A stretch of DNA of 34,769 nt, taken from contig JAIVFJ010000481.1 of the NCBI GenBank assembly GCA_025765615.1, positions 1 through 34,769 of the forward strand, read 5' to 3'. How positions within the stretch are numbered: the stretch's first letter is position 1; each line of letters begins with the position of its first letter. Source of the DNA: Zopfochytrium polystomum (taxonomy: Eukaryota; Chytridiomycota; Chytridiomycetes; Chytridiales; Chytridiaceae). A program made the translations under genes and the position numbers. Shown piece by piece: positions 1 through 12,393 of this stretch. Under the pieces are notes generated by a model. It searched no databases. It was not told the origin of the DNA and was given only the letters and a program-made list of their open reading frames with translations.

Positions 1-260
1 ATTTGCAAATTTGGATCGTTTTCGAGATCCAAGGCTCTGGTCGTCTGAAATAACACAAGGGGAATGAAAGAGGAAGAGAGGAATGAATTGAAAATAGAAA
101 GACACGTGTCAGTGTAGTTTTTTTCTCGGCAAGTCCTCTCTGCGTTGACGAGTTTAGTGTCCGCGAAAGAAACAAAGAGCCGACCCAATCGACAGAAGTA
201 GCGGCGAAGTGGGCGATGCTTGTCATTCCCAAATCCCCACCTCCACCACGAAAGCACGCG

Positions 261-341
261 CACCACACACACACACACACACACACACACACCACCCACA
301 CACACACACACCACACACACACACCACACACGCACACACAT
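261..341. repeat. (CA)n microsatellite
   Basis: An imperfect CA dinucleotide array runs about 80 bp with a few CC and CG interruptions. It is not a telomere repeat. It resembles the CA arrays in the last introns of the VPS18 gene. Confidence 0.9.
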
Positions 342-556
342 ACCCCCGCCCTGTTTTGGCCAATTGTGAAAAAAGTCCTTACGTAAACCGCATCGTGACC
401 CGTCACGGAGTTGTGAGTAATAGATACTGTGTATGTTTGTTCCGTGGGCGATAGATTTCCGCCTTTCAAACGGAAATGCGCGGTCGCCGCCAAACGAAGA
501 AGGGGCGGATCCGCCGCATTCCGGACGCGTTTTTCCGTCGGACCCTGTGCGGCAGG

Positions 557-557
557 C

Positions 558-594
<37 letters not shown>

Positions 595-600
595 CTCTTC
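557..600. repeat. (CT)n microsatellite
   Basis: A pure CT run of about 28 bp is followed by imperfect CT/TTC sequence. It lies in non-coding DNA. Confidence 0.85.
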
Positions 601-1708
601 CATAGCCTTTGTCTCCCTCCCCTTCCCATACTAAATCGTCGGTTGTTGCGCCGCGCTCGGGGACATCGAATCGCTAAACGGACGGAACAACGGAAAAAAA
701 AGGCGACGGAATCCGAACGAAAGACGGACGGAGTCCCCGTCACCAATGACATTAGGACGGAAACGACTTGCCTGTTTTTGGTCGCTAGAGAGAGAGAGAG
801 AGAGGAAGTAGAGAAAATTTTTTCTCCTTCCCTCCACGGTCGATGTCTCTCTCCAGTCGAATTCTTTTTTTCTGGTGACAAAGCAATCAGAGAGAGAAAA
901 CGTCCAATTGGGTGGAAAGTTGGCGAATTGGTAATTTTTTTGTTTTGTTTTTTTTTTTGCTTGAACGGCAAAAGCCCCCATTCTGGACCAGATCGCGTGA
1001 GAGAGAGCGTTCGGCGGTGCTCTCTCCGCCAAGAGCGCAAGCAAATTTAAGGGGGAGTATGTTGTCGGAGTGTTTTCCTGTTAAGGGTGGTGGCTTACTC
1101 CCGAAGAACTTGACGCAGGCGTTCATGCGCGCGCGGCAGCTTGACGGTCGATGGAGGAGACGAGGCCCGGGCGCGAGGAGGAGTTTCCAATCAACCAATG
1201 CGTGCGGCGGTTCGTCTCCCCCCGTTCTGGGCGGTGGCGGTGGGCCCTCGTTGCATATTGCCGGCCTACAAACGGACAAGAAAACCAAGTGAGAAAAAAA
1301 GAAAAAGCGAAAACATTCGGCGCGCATTTGTTGTTGGTGCCCAGACACCCACGGGCGGGGGGTTTTTCACATCAATTTCGATGGCCCCAATGCCCCACCG
1401 AAAGAAAACAAGATAGAGAAACAAAAAAAAATAATAAAAGAAGAAGAACGCGCCGTCAGACGACGAGACGGGTTGGTTAGTCCCTAATGGGCCTGGTCGG
1501 CGGGCGGCGGATGTTTGCTCCCTTTTCCCATCTTCTGATCTCCGGGCATCGCGCAAATTCACCCACCACACACATACCCTGTTGATGTAATTGCTACTAC
1601 ACCCAGGCCAAGACTCTACGCTCACCCTTAATTCCCCACTTCCTAAAGCCACTCGCGGCTCTCTATGGAGCCATGCATCGTGTGGAGAGAGGAGCGAGAG
1701 TGTGATGA

Positions 1709-1830
1709 TTGAGAGAGAGATAGAGAGCGAGATAGAGAGCGAGATTAGAGAGATAGAGAGAGAGAGTGTGTGTGTGTGTGTGTGTGGGAGTGAGAGGAGA
1801 GGAGAGAGAGACAGAGACAGAGATGGATGT
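1709..1830. repeat. Compound (GA)n-(GT)n-(GA)n microsatellite
   Basis: GA-rich units of the form GATAGAGAGC are followed by a GT run of about 18 bp at 1770-1787 and then more GA/CAGA repeats. The open frames across it are repeat translations and are not credible genes. Confidence 0.85.
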
Positions 1831-2403
1831 GGGGTGGTCTGTTTTTCGAAGAAGAATGAACAAAAAGAAAAAGAACTCCAGCATGAATTGAGGAATTGAG
1901 AAGAAAAAATCGAGCCGAAGAAGGGCTTTCTCTTCCCGTCTGTTGTTGTTGTTGCCTTCCTCCTTTTCTTTTCCTTCCTCTTGTTGCTGCTATGGGGTCC
2001 GCACAAGCATGCTTTGCTTTGCTCTTCGGTTTTTTCTTGTTTTCGTTCGTTGCTTTGCTTTCTTTCTGTTTTCTTGTGCGACAACATCGTTCTCTTTCTC
2101 TTTCAGTCTCTCCAAAAAAGGGGGGGAAAACAAAACAAACAAAAAAAAACGCGTCATTCGTCAGTGCGCCCAGGTTGAAAAGCAGTTTTTGGCCCACCTT
2201 TTTTTTTTGTCATTCATTTACATACATACATACCATCATCATCATCGTATCGCCCAAGCACCCCACCATCCATCCCTTTTGACGATCGAGAGAGGAGGAC
2301 ACAGACAGGCGGACCGAGGTCAAGACAGAAGTCGGAGAAAGAGAACATTCCCTGACTAAACAAACAAAAAGCAAAGAGCAACCAGCAAGGCGAGCTGAGC
2401 GCG

Positions 2404-2428
2404 AAAAAAAAAAAAAAAAAAAAAAAAA
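2404..2428. repeat. Poly(A) tract, 25 nt
   Basis: An uninterrupted A run in non-coding DNA. It is one of many homopolymers of similar length in this window (4299-4321 A, 8240-8274 T, 9513-9533 T, 14414-14443 T, 18965-18991 A, 24744-24770 T). Confidence 0.9.
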
Positions 2429-3388
2429 TTCTCCAAACAAGATCAGAGACAGACAGACAAGACCGAGAGAAGAGAGAGAGTGTGTGGGATTACTACAGCA
2501 ACAACAAAAAAGAAAGGAAAACAAACGGCGGTTTCGGCCCCCACAAACCCCGCCGTGCCGCGACGCCGTCGAATTTCGTCGTGCGTCAGTGGGTCAATCG
2601 TCGCCGTCGCACACTCATCGCCGCCGACGCCGCCCACGCAACCCCCCACAGCCGTCACGGCCCCCCCCAAACCACCCGCCCGCCCCCCCGCTCCCCCCCG
2701 CAGACTGCTTGCACCCTCAGGAGGGAGCAGCAACCTCAGCCCCCCCTTTCACCCCCCGCGCACCCAGCCGATCCCCACAACTTATACACGGCTCCCCTTC
2801 CCCCGCCCAACGCACAACCCGGACACGACCCCCACGCTACCTCAATCGTATCGGTTGGCGTTCTGAACCGGCGCTCTCTTGTCGTCGTTCCGTGTGTCGT
2901 CGCTCGTTCGAGGTCCTTGTCGCGAACCACCCGAAGGTGAACCAAATCGATCCATCGTGTCCCTGTCTGTCTCGCTCCAATGCGTTCATTCATTTATTCC
3001 CTTCGCCAACCCCATAAAATCCCTTTCCTTTGTTTTCAGACCCCACTCTCCTCCCCCGCCCCCCCCAACACGAACACAGACGCTCACCTCGTTCTCCCTC
3101 TTCCCCCCCTTACACCTTTCTTTGTTTGCACCAAAGAGAAGCGGCAGCAAAGGGGGAAGAGGAAAAACCAAAAGAGGAAAAACGACGGGACGGACAACCC
3201 ACACCCCCACACAAACCTGCCTTTTCTCCCCCGCGCGGAACCCCGCGACTATTGGACTCTGACCTGGTCCCTCCGCTCCCTTGCCTCCGGTCGTTCCCCT
3301 GTGCCCTCACCAAGATCGTAGCAAGCCTGTTAACACGCTGAGTGCTCAATTGCGCCCCCGTCCCCTCGCGTCGTCCTCCAGCCCGACC

Positions 3389-6300
3389 ATGCACCCTGCC
3401 ACGAGAAGCAGTGCCAGACAGCAGCAGTTGCTGCAACAGCGGCCTTCAGCAGCAGCAGCAGCACCAACAGCAGCAAACGGAAGATGCACAGCTGCAGCAC
3501 TCCTTGTCACGATCGTCGCGAAGGCGGCCCGCCGCTCCAACAGCAGCTACTGCTGCTGCTGCCACTGCAGACACCAGCAGCAGGAGCAGCAAGCAGCAGT
3601 TGGGCCATGATGGCGGCAGAGGCAGCCACGGCCGCCGCCGTTGCTGCGGTCACGTCCGCGGCAACTACAGCGGCCCGCGGCGGTTGCCGCCCCTCCTCCC
3701 CGACGGGGGGGGGGTTCCAGCCGTCGTTTCCGTTGGAACAAGTGGCGGGGGCGGCTCCAGCAGCACCAGCAGCAGCAGCAGGAACAGGGGAGGTGCCAGG
3801 ACCAGCCGGAGCAGCGGCAACAACAGCAGCGGCAGAGCCCAAGGGGAGCCTGTCGAGCGATCCCACGTATGCAGCAAGTGTGGGCGTGGTGAGTGTCGGG
3901 TCGAGGCTGTGGGTGTGGGGGGAGAGACAAGAAGGAGTGAAGTCGAGCAGACTGGGAGACAGACAGACAGCACGCCAGCCTGCTGCTTGCTTACGTTTGT
4001 TTCCCCACGCGATTTCATTGGCTGGCTCGCCACCCCCTCTTCTTCCCTTGGTGTCTTTCTTTCTTTTGGTTCAGTGACTGGTATTCCTCCACGATTTTCC
4101 CGCCGCTTCCGCCCTCAGTCCGTCTGTCGCCTCGCCTCTCCAGCCCTGGTCATTTGCCCTCGCTTGCATGCTGCCTTGTCATGACCCCACCACCATGGCG
4201 AAAATTTTCCCTTTTCGTCGTTTCCCTTATTTGCTGATGACGCACTCCACCCCTTCCCCCAACTCTCCCCGACCGTGACCTCTCACCACGCATCACTCAA
4301 AAAAAAAAAAAAAAAAAAAAATCAATTTCCACGAATTCTGCCCAAACCGGCAACAAGCCTTCTTCCGCCAAGAGCACCTTGTACGCCACGCCCGCATCCA
4401 CACCGGCGAGAAACCCTTTACATGCACGTACTGCAAGAAGACGTTTGGGCGCAAGGACGAACTGTTGCGCCACCATCGCATGCACGAAAAGACGAGCTCC
4501 AGTGTATCCCTAGCTCGGGCGGCCGCGCGCGTTCCAAAGTCGTCGTCGTCCTCGTCATCTTCGTCGTCGTTGTCGTCCGCCCGTGCCAGGGCTGCTCTCG
4601 CGGCCCGGCGCGCAAAGCAATTGTCTTCCCACGTTGTCGATCCCCTTGTTTCCATGCAAAAGCATGCGCAACAGCAACAGCAGCAGCAGCAGCCCGATAT
4701 GCGCTCCCATTTTTCCTTTCAGGGAACCAACGACAATCAAGATGGTCAAAATTTATTTGCTTTGGACGCAGCGGCGGCTGGCGGTCAGCCTTCTGATGCC
4801 ACTCTCTCCGCAATGCCGATGACCTGGTCGGCGCAGGTTCGTAGTCCCACCTTGAAGACCAAGTGTCGCCTGCGCCTTACTTTTGTGCTTTGGCAACACT
4901 TGAACTTAGATGTACGAGCAGCCTCAGGTAGCAGCTTCTGCTGAGGTAGGGCCAGTTGAGACAGCACAGGTAATGGGCGATTCGGGGCCAGAGTATCCGG
5001 CGACACCGGAAAAACAATTCCAATGTACTCAACCTGGCTGCACAAAATTCTTCACGCGCATGGCTCACATGAAACGGCACGTCGGCACTGCACATTTCAA
5101 GCAAATTGAGCTTCGGTGCTACAGTCGAAACTGTGAAAGGACCTTTAGCAGGTAACGAGGCATCCGTCAATACCCAACGGGGCTTCCTTTCGCTCGTAAC
5201 AGCAAGCGCTAACCACACTACTACAGCGGCGCAGGTTTGGAGCGACACTTCCACAGCGCCCACCAAGGTGAATGGGAAAATAGGAACGCGTCGCCCTCAA
5301 GCCATTCCGAAACGGACGATCCAAGCGTGGCCCAAAGCCGACCGGAGCCAATTGATTCAGCGAGAAGCGAGTGGGGACTTGGACCGGCGGCGAGGTCGGA
5401 CGACCCAGCCGAGGACCCTCTGATGACTGCGTCACCGCAGACGGAACATCCACTTTTGAATGCGGACGCCTTCGACCCATACATGTGGGCTCCCGCGCCC
5501 GTTCCGATCTTGCCTCAAAGGGACTCTATCGGTGCCGATCGTGCAGCTTCGTCGTTGGATTCCGATGAACGCACCTCGACGTACGGATTGCCGACAAAAC
5601 CCGCTGCCGAACCCGACATACCGCGTGCTCCGCAGGCACTCCAGCGAGTTGGGCTGCAACGGCAGTTGTTGGACCTTCAGCAGCCTCACAGGCTGTCAAT
5701 TTCGATCCCAACACCGCTGCCGTCTCCTTTAACCCCACCTGGATCAAAATATCTTCCCGCAGCCGAGACCAGGCCCTCAATGTTTGGAGACTCCCAAGGC
5801 GGACCCAGCGCAAGCTGCAACACCGGCGTCCAGCAACCCGGAAACTCGGCCCTGAGATCAGAGGATGCCGCCCAACTGTCGGCTGCACCGTTTTTTTACT
5901 ACGCCCCGCCCCAAGGCCCTTACCAGCAGCTTGGCTCGAACGACTTGTCATTTTTGAGGTATCAGCCGCACGAGTTCTTGCTCTCCCAGCAGCAAATGGA
6001 GCAACAGCGCCTATATGTGCAGCAACAGCACGATCAAAAGCAGCACCAGCCTCCGTCGCAGCATTCGGAGATTCAGCATCAAATGCCGCACCAGCAACAG
6101 TATGCCAGACAGCCAGAGCCAAAGCAAAAGCAGCAACCGCGAAACAATTTGCCATCCGACATTTCCGAGCCGTTTCGAGAAACCTCTTTTGGGGGATCGC
6201 AGATGCGTTTGCCAGCAGCGGTGCCTCCGCAGAGCTCAGTTGAGACCAATCGCGGCGCGAGGTTCACCCCAATTTTCAATGTGACCCCTTCGCCGTCGCA

Positions 6301-7495
6301 ACCTTTCAATCGGTACCCGGTCGCGTCTGCGAATTCGTCAATGCAACAACCGTCACCGTACTCCCTTCCCTCGGAACAGCAAGTTTTGGACGGACGGGGT
6401 TACGTCCCCCAAACGAGACCGCTGGAACCACTTCCCAATCAGCAAGAGTCGACGCAGAAGCAGCTACCGCTTGGGCCACCAAACAAATCGCCGCACCAGC
6501 AACCACAGGTGGGGCAGCAGGAACAGCACAACTCGGTGTTACTGTTGCACCAACAGCAAGCGCATCAGCAGCCAGGGCAGCAGCAGCCAGGGCAGCAGCC
6601 GCAACAGTTCAACCACCGTCTTGCTCACCAGAGGCATTCCCAGCAGCAGCAGTATCCTGTCGGTGTTCAACTCCCAGACCAGTGGAACGGACGATTTCCT
6701 TACAATCTACCACCTTCGCAAGAGCAATTCTCGCAGCACCATTTTCATGCTCAAGCGCAGCATCAAATGTACGCGTCAACGGGCGCGAGCGCCCTCAGCG
6801 TCCTGGCTCCTAACTACACCGCATCACAGTACCACCAGGAGCAGCAGCAACAACAGCACCAGCTTGCTCCGATACAATCCCTAGCGCACTCTCCGCCAAA
6901 GGAGCAATGCGCACCAACGCAGCAGCAGCAGCATTACAGTCAGCAGCTTCAGCAAGCACCCGTCGTACCATTACATGCACCGCGACCCGTCGGCAAGGCA
7001 GATGGTCGCTATGCCTCCTCATTTAGGTCAATAGGCTCAGCAGGTCTGGCACCACCGAGTCCGAGCGCTCCGTCATCGCCGATTCCTTTTATATCGCCAA
7101 GCTCTTCTCGGCATTTCGAGTTCATTTCTTTGAAGCCCATGGACAAGTCGAAGACTGACCTTACGATAAGGGCTGGACCCTTTGTGTTTTCTTCGGCTTG
7201 TTCCCACCAGGTCCTTGTTTGTGAAGTATTTTGTTTTTCGAAAAGCTTATCCCATTTACCTCCAACAACTTCTACCCCCCACTCCCGCCTCTGTTTTTCT
7301 TTCCCATGTTATATTACCCTTTTGTTTTGTTCGTTCTGGCATGACTGCCGCTTATTTTGCCTCCCTCCGTCCGGGCGACTGATCGCCATGTTTTCGCGAA
7401 TCCCTTTTCCTGTGTATTGGGTGCGTGGGATGCTCAGTTTATTTGAAAATTTCTTCCCCCCTTTTTTTTCTTTCTTCTTTTGCCCCTCTCCATGA
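3389..7495 (+). CDS. Glutamine-rich C2H2 zinc-finger protein, probable transcription factor
   Basis: Four supported exons are to 3888, 4358-4836, 4910-5151 and 5227-7495, with GT-AG junctions that keep frame. Joining 3888 to 4358 completes finger 1: CSKCGR on one exon and AFFRQEHLVRHARIH on the next give C-x2-C-x12-H-x3-H. Finger 2 follows the TGEKPF linker (CTYCKKTFGRKDELLRHHRMH). A Ser/Ala stretch separates these from a second pair of C-x4-C type, GCTKFFTRMAHMKRH and CERTF...LERHFHSAH, the last split by the 5152-5226 intron. The C-terminal 750 residues are rich in Gln, Pro and Ser, typical of activation regions. Paired fingers suggest nuclear DNA binding; the target is unknown. Start is uncertain: the frame entering finger 1 has no ATG, while the ATG at 3389 is in another frame within CAG-repeat DNA. 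The last 100 residues after about 7190 look less protein-like, so the true end may be earlier or spliced. Confidence 0.75.
3889..4357 (+). other. 469-nt intron splitting zinc finger 1, with A23 tract
   Basis: The donor is G|GTGAGT and the acceptor CAACAAG|CC. The intron contains a run of 23 A (4299-4321) close to the acceptor, where a pyrimidine tract would be expected. The junction is supported because it rebuilds a perfect C2H2 finger. Reading straight through the acceptor instead gives CPNR, a finger with its second cysteine missing. Confidence 0.75.
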
Positions 7496-8237
7496 ATCTT
7501 CGTCCATCGGACGGATTCTTCCGAAATTTACTACCTCCTATCCCATCCGCATGGCCTTCTTCTTCCTTTCTCTTCCGGCTTTCTCTCTCCATCCGCGCGC
7601 GCTCCCCACCATATCCGACTCTTGGCTGGTAACTTTTTTTTTTTTTTTTTTCGTTTTGTTTTTTAAGGAAGAAGGCATTGTGTTATTAGCTTCTTGGTTT
7701 ATTACTACTACCTTGGTAACGATGTAAGTTTCCTGTTCCGCGTTTTCTTGTCCCTCTCCTCCTGTCCTTTGTCCCGTTTGCGTTTTTTTCCTATCTGATT
7801 CTTGGTGCTCCCATCGAGCCCTTTCCCCACTTCTCTTTTTCCCCCCGCGGCGTACTCGTGCGCTCGATGCGTATCGCATATTTTTTTTTCCTTCAGTCGT
7901 CATTTATTTCAGTCGGGCCGATTTCTCAACGCCCCGTCGACCTTTTCCTTTTGAGGGACGGATCTCGATCCTGCACTGCCGTCGTCACGTCCGCAATTCT
8001 TTCTGTGTAGCAGTGCTTTTGGTCCCCCCTCCTTTTTTTTTTCCTCTTCATACTTTCTTTCTTTCTTGCTTTCCCCCCCTTGTGATCTTAACAAATGCAC
8101 GGACAGTGTGGTTACGCGCATGTGTGTGAAAGTTTGCTTTGTTCGCCAGAATGGTGCAGTTTGGGGAGAGAGGGGTAAATGAGGGACATATTGTGGTTGG
8201 GGCTGCTTGGTGGTCGCTCTACCGGAACCCTCGCTCG

Positions 8238-8274
<37 letters not shown>

Positions 8275-9119
8275 CAATTGTGCGATCTTGTCCTCCTTCC
8301 CTCCCTCCACTCCAGTCCGGGTGTGGTTCTTGTCCTCTTCCCCTCTTCCGTTTCCTTCCCACTTTCCTCTCCGTCTTCTTCTCTTTCTTCTTCCCCTTCC
8401 CTTCTTCCCCCTTCCTTCCCCTGTCTTCTTCCTCCCCCTTCATACCACAAGTGCAACCCTGCAGCAGCCCATCACCACCACCAGCAGCAGCACCAGCAGC
8501 ACCAGCAGACCCGACCAGCAGCAGCCTCCCGTCGTCTCTAATCGTACCATAAACTCCATATCCAGTCAATAATGGTGAGAGAGCAAGGGAGAGACAACAA
8601 CACCGGCTTGATGGGGATCGGGAGCGCTGTTACCCACCGCCCCCACTCCACCACCCACCCCTCTTTGAGATAAGGGTGGGGGGAAAGAGAACGCGTGTGT
8701 GCGTGCAAACCGCGACTCTCCTCCAAACCCCTCCTCGGTTAAATGCCCTGATCGGCAAGGACCTGGGTCCTCTCCATCCCCTCCCACCTGCACTTTGATG
8801 GCCCCTGCCCTTCCTCCTCGGACCGCACGATGGCTTTCACAAAGAGATCAATCGCATTGCGGCGGGGGTGGTTGGATGTGGAGAGGGGACGGGGGTTGGT
8901 CTTTGTGTGGTGCTGTGAGACCTCGCCGGTTGCCGATCCCTGACGCACAAATACGCGTCATCCCCCATCCCCGCCTCCGTGTTTCCGGGGGAGAAAAAAC
9001 TTCTCCCTCACCCCCGACCCACCCACCCCCCTGCCGATCCGGTTTCTCACAAGCTACCTCCTCCCCACCTACCCAACCCCCCCTATTAGGAACTCCCCCC
9101 CGGAACCACCTCCGACCAG
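7496..9119. other. Spacer between C2H2 and PUB1-like genes
   Basis: Pyrimidine-rich on the plus strand, with a T35 tract (8240-8274) and a CCA/CAG triplet stretch (about 8466-8525). It probably holds the 3' UTR of the zinc-finger gene and the promoter and leader of the RRM gene. I see no conserved coding sequence. Short open frames here encode only Ser/Phe/Pro repeats. Confidence 0.5.
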
Positions 9120-10628
9120 ATGTTTTTGATCCACGGATCCGCGCAGCCCGGCGGCCCCGCAGGACAGCCGCCCGTCCCTGGTACCACGAAGCCGCCCGCG
9201 GCGACGCAGGACAGGAAGCTGGTGAGTGATTTGTTTTTTTGGTTTTTTGTCAGGCTTGTGTGATTTGGAGTTGGCGAGACGCTCGGGGGGTGAGGCCGCG
9301 TCGGGTTAGCACTTAAGCTGTTTACTTTTTGCTGTTTTTGCGCTTTTTTCTCCAGTACGTTGGCAACCTGGACTCGCGCGTGGACCAACAGCTGCTGTTC
9401 CACATCTTTTCGCTTGGATCGACGACGGACATAATTCAGTCGGTGAAGATCATCAACCAGCAGGACAAGCAGGTAAATGGCGGAAACAAGGGACCGACGT
9501 GGTTTCCTCTGGTTTTTTTTTTTTTTTTTTTTTGTTTTGCGTTTTTTGAACGTTGGGCTTGCTCTTCGGGTTCGAAGGGCAAACCGACGGTTGTTGATTC
9601 TCTGTTTTTTGATCCTTTTTTTCTTTTTTTCTTCTTCCCTCCCCCTGCCGCACACGGAAACTATGCCGCCACAAACACTATTTCTGCCCTTTCTGCCCTT
9701 CTCGCTCTTGTAGATGGGTGGTCTAAACTATGGTTTTGTAGAATTCCATGACCGGGCACACGCAGAACAGGCCTTGATGTCCCTCAACGGAAAGAAGATT
9801 CTCAGCGCCGAAATCAAGGTCAACTGGGCGCACGCCGCGGGCGCCAAGGAGGACACGTCGTCGCACTTTCACATTTTCGTAGGCGACCTCAGCCCCGAGA
9901 TCAACGACCAGGCCCTGGCAAAGGCCTTTAGCCACTTCACCTCCATGTCCGAGGCCCGCGTCATGTGGGACTCGGTCTCGTGCAAGTCGCGTGGCTACGG
10001 CTTCGTCTCTTTCCGCGAAAAACCCGACGCCGACCAAGCGATCGTCACCATGAACGGACAGTGGCTCGGCGCGCGGCAGATCCGCGTGAACTGGGCCAAC
10101 CACAAGACCCAGAGCAACTCGGCGCCCGCGACGCAGGCCGGCAACCCCATGGGCGGCGGCGGCGTCGGCGGCGGCAAGCCCGACATGCAAAACTACCAGA
10201 GCGTCGTCGCGCAGACCCCGCCCTACGTCACCACCGTCTACATTGGCAACATGACACCCAACACCACCCAGCAGGACCTGATGCAGCTGTTTTCGCAGTT
10301 TGGCGTCATCGTCGAGGTCAAGATCCAGGCCGAGAAGGGCTACGGCTTTGTCAAGTTCCAGTCGCACGAGAACGCCGCCGTCGCCATCTGCTCGCTCAAC
10401 GGAACCGTCGTCCACGGTCGCTCACTCAAGTGCTCGTGGGGTCGCGACCGCGCGCCCGACGGATACGCTATGCCCCCGCAGCCCCTCGGCTTCCAGCCCC
10501 AGCAGCAGTGGGCGTACTCGGGCGTCGGCCCGAACTACTCGGCGAGGCCCCCGCAGATGGGCGCTGAGAACTATGGGTCCGCTCCGGCGCAGTACTGGAA
10601 CGCGCCCCCACCGCAAGGATACTTTTAA
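9120..10628 (+). CDS. PUB1: Three-RRM RNA-binding protein of the PUB1/TIA1 family
   Basis: Exons 9120-9221, 9356-9472 and 9714-10628 join in phase 0 to give 377 residues ending in TAA. RRM1 spans about 34-112 (RNP2 LYVGNL split exactly at an intron, RNP1 NYGFVEF). RRM2 is about 125-202 (IFVGDL, SRGYGFVSF). RRM3 is about 247-319 (VYIGNM, KGYGFVKF), ending in the HENAA...LKCSWGRDR block typical of fungal PUB1. A Gly/Pro/Gln/Tyr-rich tail of about 58 residues follows, and RRM2 and RRM3 are separated by a Gly-rich linker. Proteins of this family bind U- or AU-rich mRNA and act in mRNA stability, translation and stress granules. The ATG at 9120 is the first that gives an open exon 1; the short Pro/Gly N-terminus fits the family. 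Strong third-position GC bias creates long antisense frames that are not genes. Confidence 0.93.
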
Positions 10629-12393
10629 GAGGAGATATTTGGACGTCAGGGGAGCTTTGAGTGGAAGGTAGGGGACGTGAGGAGGTGGGGAATTAATGGT
10701 GGGCTCAAGAGCAGTTTCCTTCCTTTCATTTGTTGTTTTCGCCGTGTCGTCTCCCCTTCCTCCCGCGCCCACGTGTTCATCCGTTTTTCTGTTTGGGCGC
10801 GTGTTGTTTCTCTTCCCTCTTTGCTTTCCTTGTTGACTTTCTTCTTCTTTTTCTCCTCCCTTTTTTTTTTTTTTTTAAAAATCTTGAGGGCACGATCGCC
10901 TCAACTCATCTTGCAAGCTCCGGTTACTTGGCCCAATTTCTGTTTCCCACCCTTGCTTTGTTGTCACCCGCCTTGCGCAACCCCCCCCCCCTTGCATCCG
11001 TCTGTCCCTTTGTGTGTGCTCGTTGCTGCTGCTTCTTTCTCTCTTTCCTTTTACTTTGCTTTTTTCTTGCTCGTTCTTCTTTCCTCCTCCTCCATCGTCC
11101 TCCTCCCTCTTCCCTCTTTGTGGCTTTGTTGTGGGTGTATAGAAAGAAGAAACGAAAGGAAAAGTTGGGGAGAACCCCCCGGCGTTGTATTAGGGCGTTT
11201 TACGATGTTGTAATTCGTGTTTTCCCTCTTCTCCCTTTATTTTCTCTTTCTCTCTTTCTTTGCAGTTCTCGCTCCCCTTAGTCCCCCCTTTTTTTTTGTT
11301 TCGGCCAGCGCTGTTGTTGGCTGGCCAGTCCCATTTGCTTTCGTTTTTTCCTCTGATCTTTTTTCTTTCGCTGTTGCACCATCTTCTACTCTACTCCCCC
11401 CTTTTCCTTTGCTCCTGTTGTTTGAATGTTTGCTTGTTTGTTTGGTTGTTTTGCTGTTTGCTGCTGCTGTTGCAAGGTTGTCCAGTTTTGCCTTGTTTGT
11501 TTCCCTTCTCTTTCCTTCTACCCTGCCCTCCTCTCTCTCTTTCTCTCTCCCTCTTCTCCTTCCGTCCGTGGTGTCGTTACCTTGCACGTCGCGAATGAAA
11601 TAAACAAAAAACAAAACAGCTAGCGGGGTTGGGTTCCCTTTCCCCTACCGCGTTTGTCCAGCTCTCTCGAACCCTCCTCTCTCTGTCTTTCTCTGCTTCT
11701 GTTCGCTGTCGTTACCCTTGCAAGTGGGGGAGTGCTGCCCATCAGGGCGGGCTTCTTCTTTCGCACTGGTAAACGTACGATGTGCTTTTTTTTTCTTTTT
11801 TTTTTTTCTTCTTTTTTTTGACGACCGACGACCACCGCGGGCCGTCCCCCCCCGAAAGAAAAGCCGCGGCGGCAGGCAGGCCTTTTTCCACTTCGTCGTC
11901 GTTCGTTCGTTCGTTCGTTAGTTTCGTCGCCGCTCAACGAGGGTGTTCACATGGCAGGTTTTATTTTATTTTTTTTTAATCACGAATAAACGAAACAAAA
12001 CAAAACCAAAAACAATACAAAAATAAAAAAAAGGCGCTCGTGGTCGTTGTAGAGGAGACCGACAAGGTGAGCTGCGCCCAAGAGCGGCACGCGGTAGCGG
12101 CGACACGCTGGCTCATCCATCCATCTCCCCCACACCCCCCCCTTTGTTCCTTTGTTCGGCACGATCGCCCCCCGAAGACCCCCCTCCCCCCCGCCTCCCG
12201 TGCGATTCTCCCCGCCGCCGCGCCGACGCCTTGTGGGAGGCAGTATGGGTCGTTCGGGTGCTCGTGGGCTGAATCGACAGGGAGCGCGAGACAAGCCAAA
12301 AATTTTTTTTCTTTTTTCTTTGCCAACCTATTGGACAGGTCGTTCTCTCCCACGTTAACTTGAAAACGCTTGCTAGGTGGTCGTTGTCTGTAG
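10629..12393. other. T/C-rich spacer, probable long 3' UTR of the RRM gene
   Basis: The plus strand is dominated by pyrimidines and by TTTGTTT-like words, with two AATAAA hexamers. U-rich 3' sequence downstream of a PUB1/TIA1 gene could allow autoregulation, which is known for some RRM proteins but is inference here. No conserved coding sequence is visible. The PDK promoter and any unrecognised first exon should lie in the last few hundred bases. Confidence 0.5.
11599..11604 (+). terminator. Candidate AATAAA poly(A) signal for the PUB1-like gene
   Basis: AATAAA lies about 970 nt beyond the stop codon in a long T-rich 3' region. A second copy is at 11985-11990. Either could serve the RRM gene; the distance makes the assignment tentative. 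Confidence 0.35.

Larger units (their letters stand above)
1..3340. other. Low-complexity 5' region without a supported gene
   Basis: I see no conserved protein here. Open frames in all directions are translations of simple repeats (His/Thr from CA, Ser/Leu from CT, Arg/Glu from GA) and pyrimidine-rich tracts. The stretch from about 2.5 to 3.3 kb is C-rich on the plus strand, with proline-rich frames that look like a promoter or 5' leader. Being directly upstream of the C2H2 gene, it may hold that gene's promoter and untranslated or unrecognised first exons. That is inference from position only. Confidence 0.5.

Noticed and set aside
261..341. CA array as a telomere or CRISPR-like repeat
   Set aside because: It is a plain dinucleotide microsatellite with no spacers and no telomeric unit.
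1266..2197. Long minus-strand open frames over the GA/GT repeats
   Set aside because: They translate microsatellites and pyrimidine tracts into Ser/Leu/His repeats with no family likeness.
3484..4077. Ala-rich plus frame and overlapping minus frames in the CAG/GCA region
   Set aside because: Triplet-repeat DNA is open in many frames. Only the frame that enters CSKCGR is tied to the zinc finger.
4322..4357. Finger reading FCPNRQQAFF directly upstream of exon 2
   Set aside because: It lacks the second Cys, while splicing from 3888 to 4358 gives a perfect finger.
9723..10415. 230-codon antisense open frame
   Set aside because: It is the mirror of the RRM exon, open because of strong third-position GC; the sense strand clearly encodes three RRMs.
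12245..12320. ATG at 12245 as the kinase start
   Set aside because: It opens an Arg/Gly-rich frame with no supported splice into the conserved exon, so it is kept only as a remote possibility.
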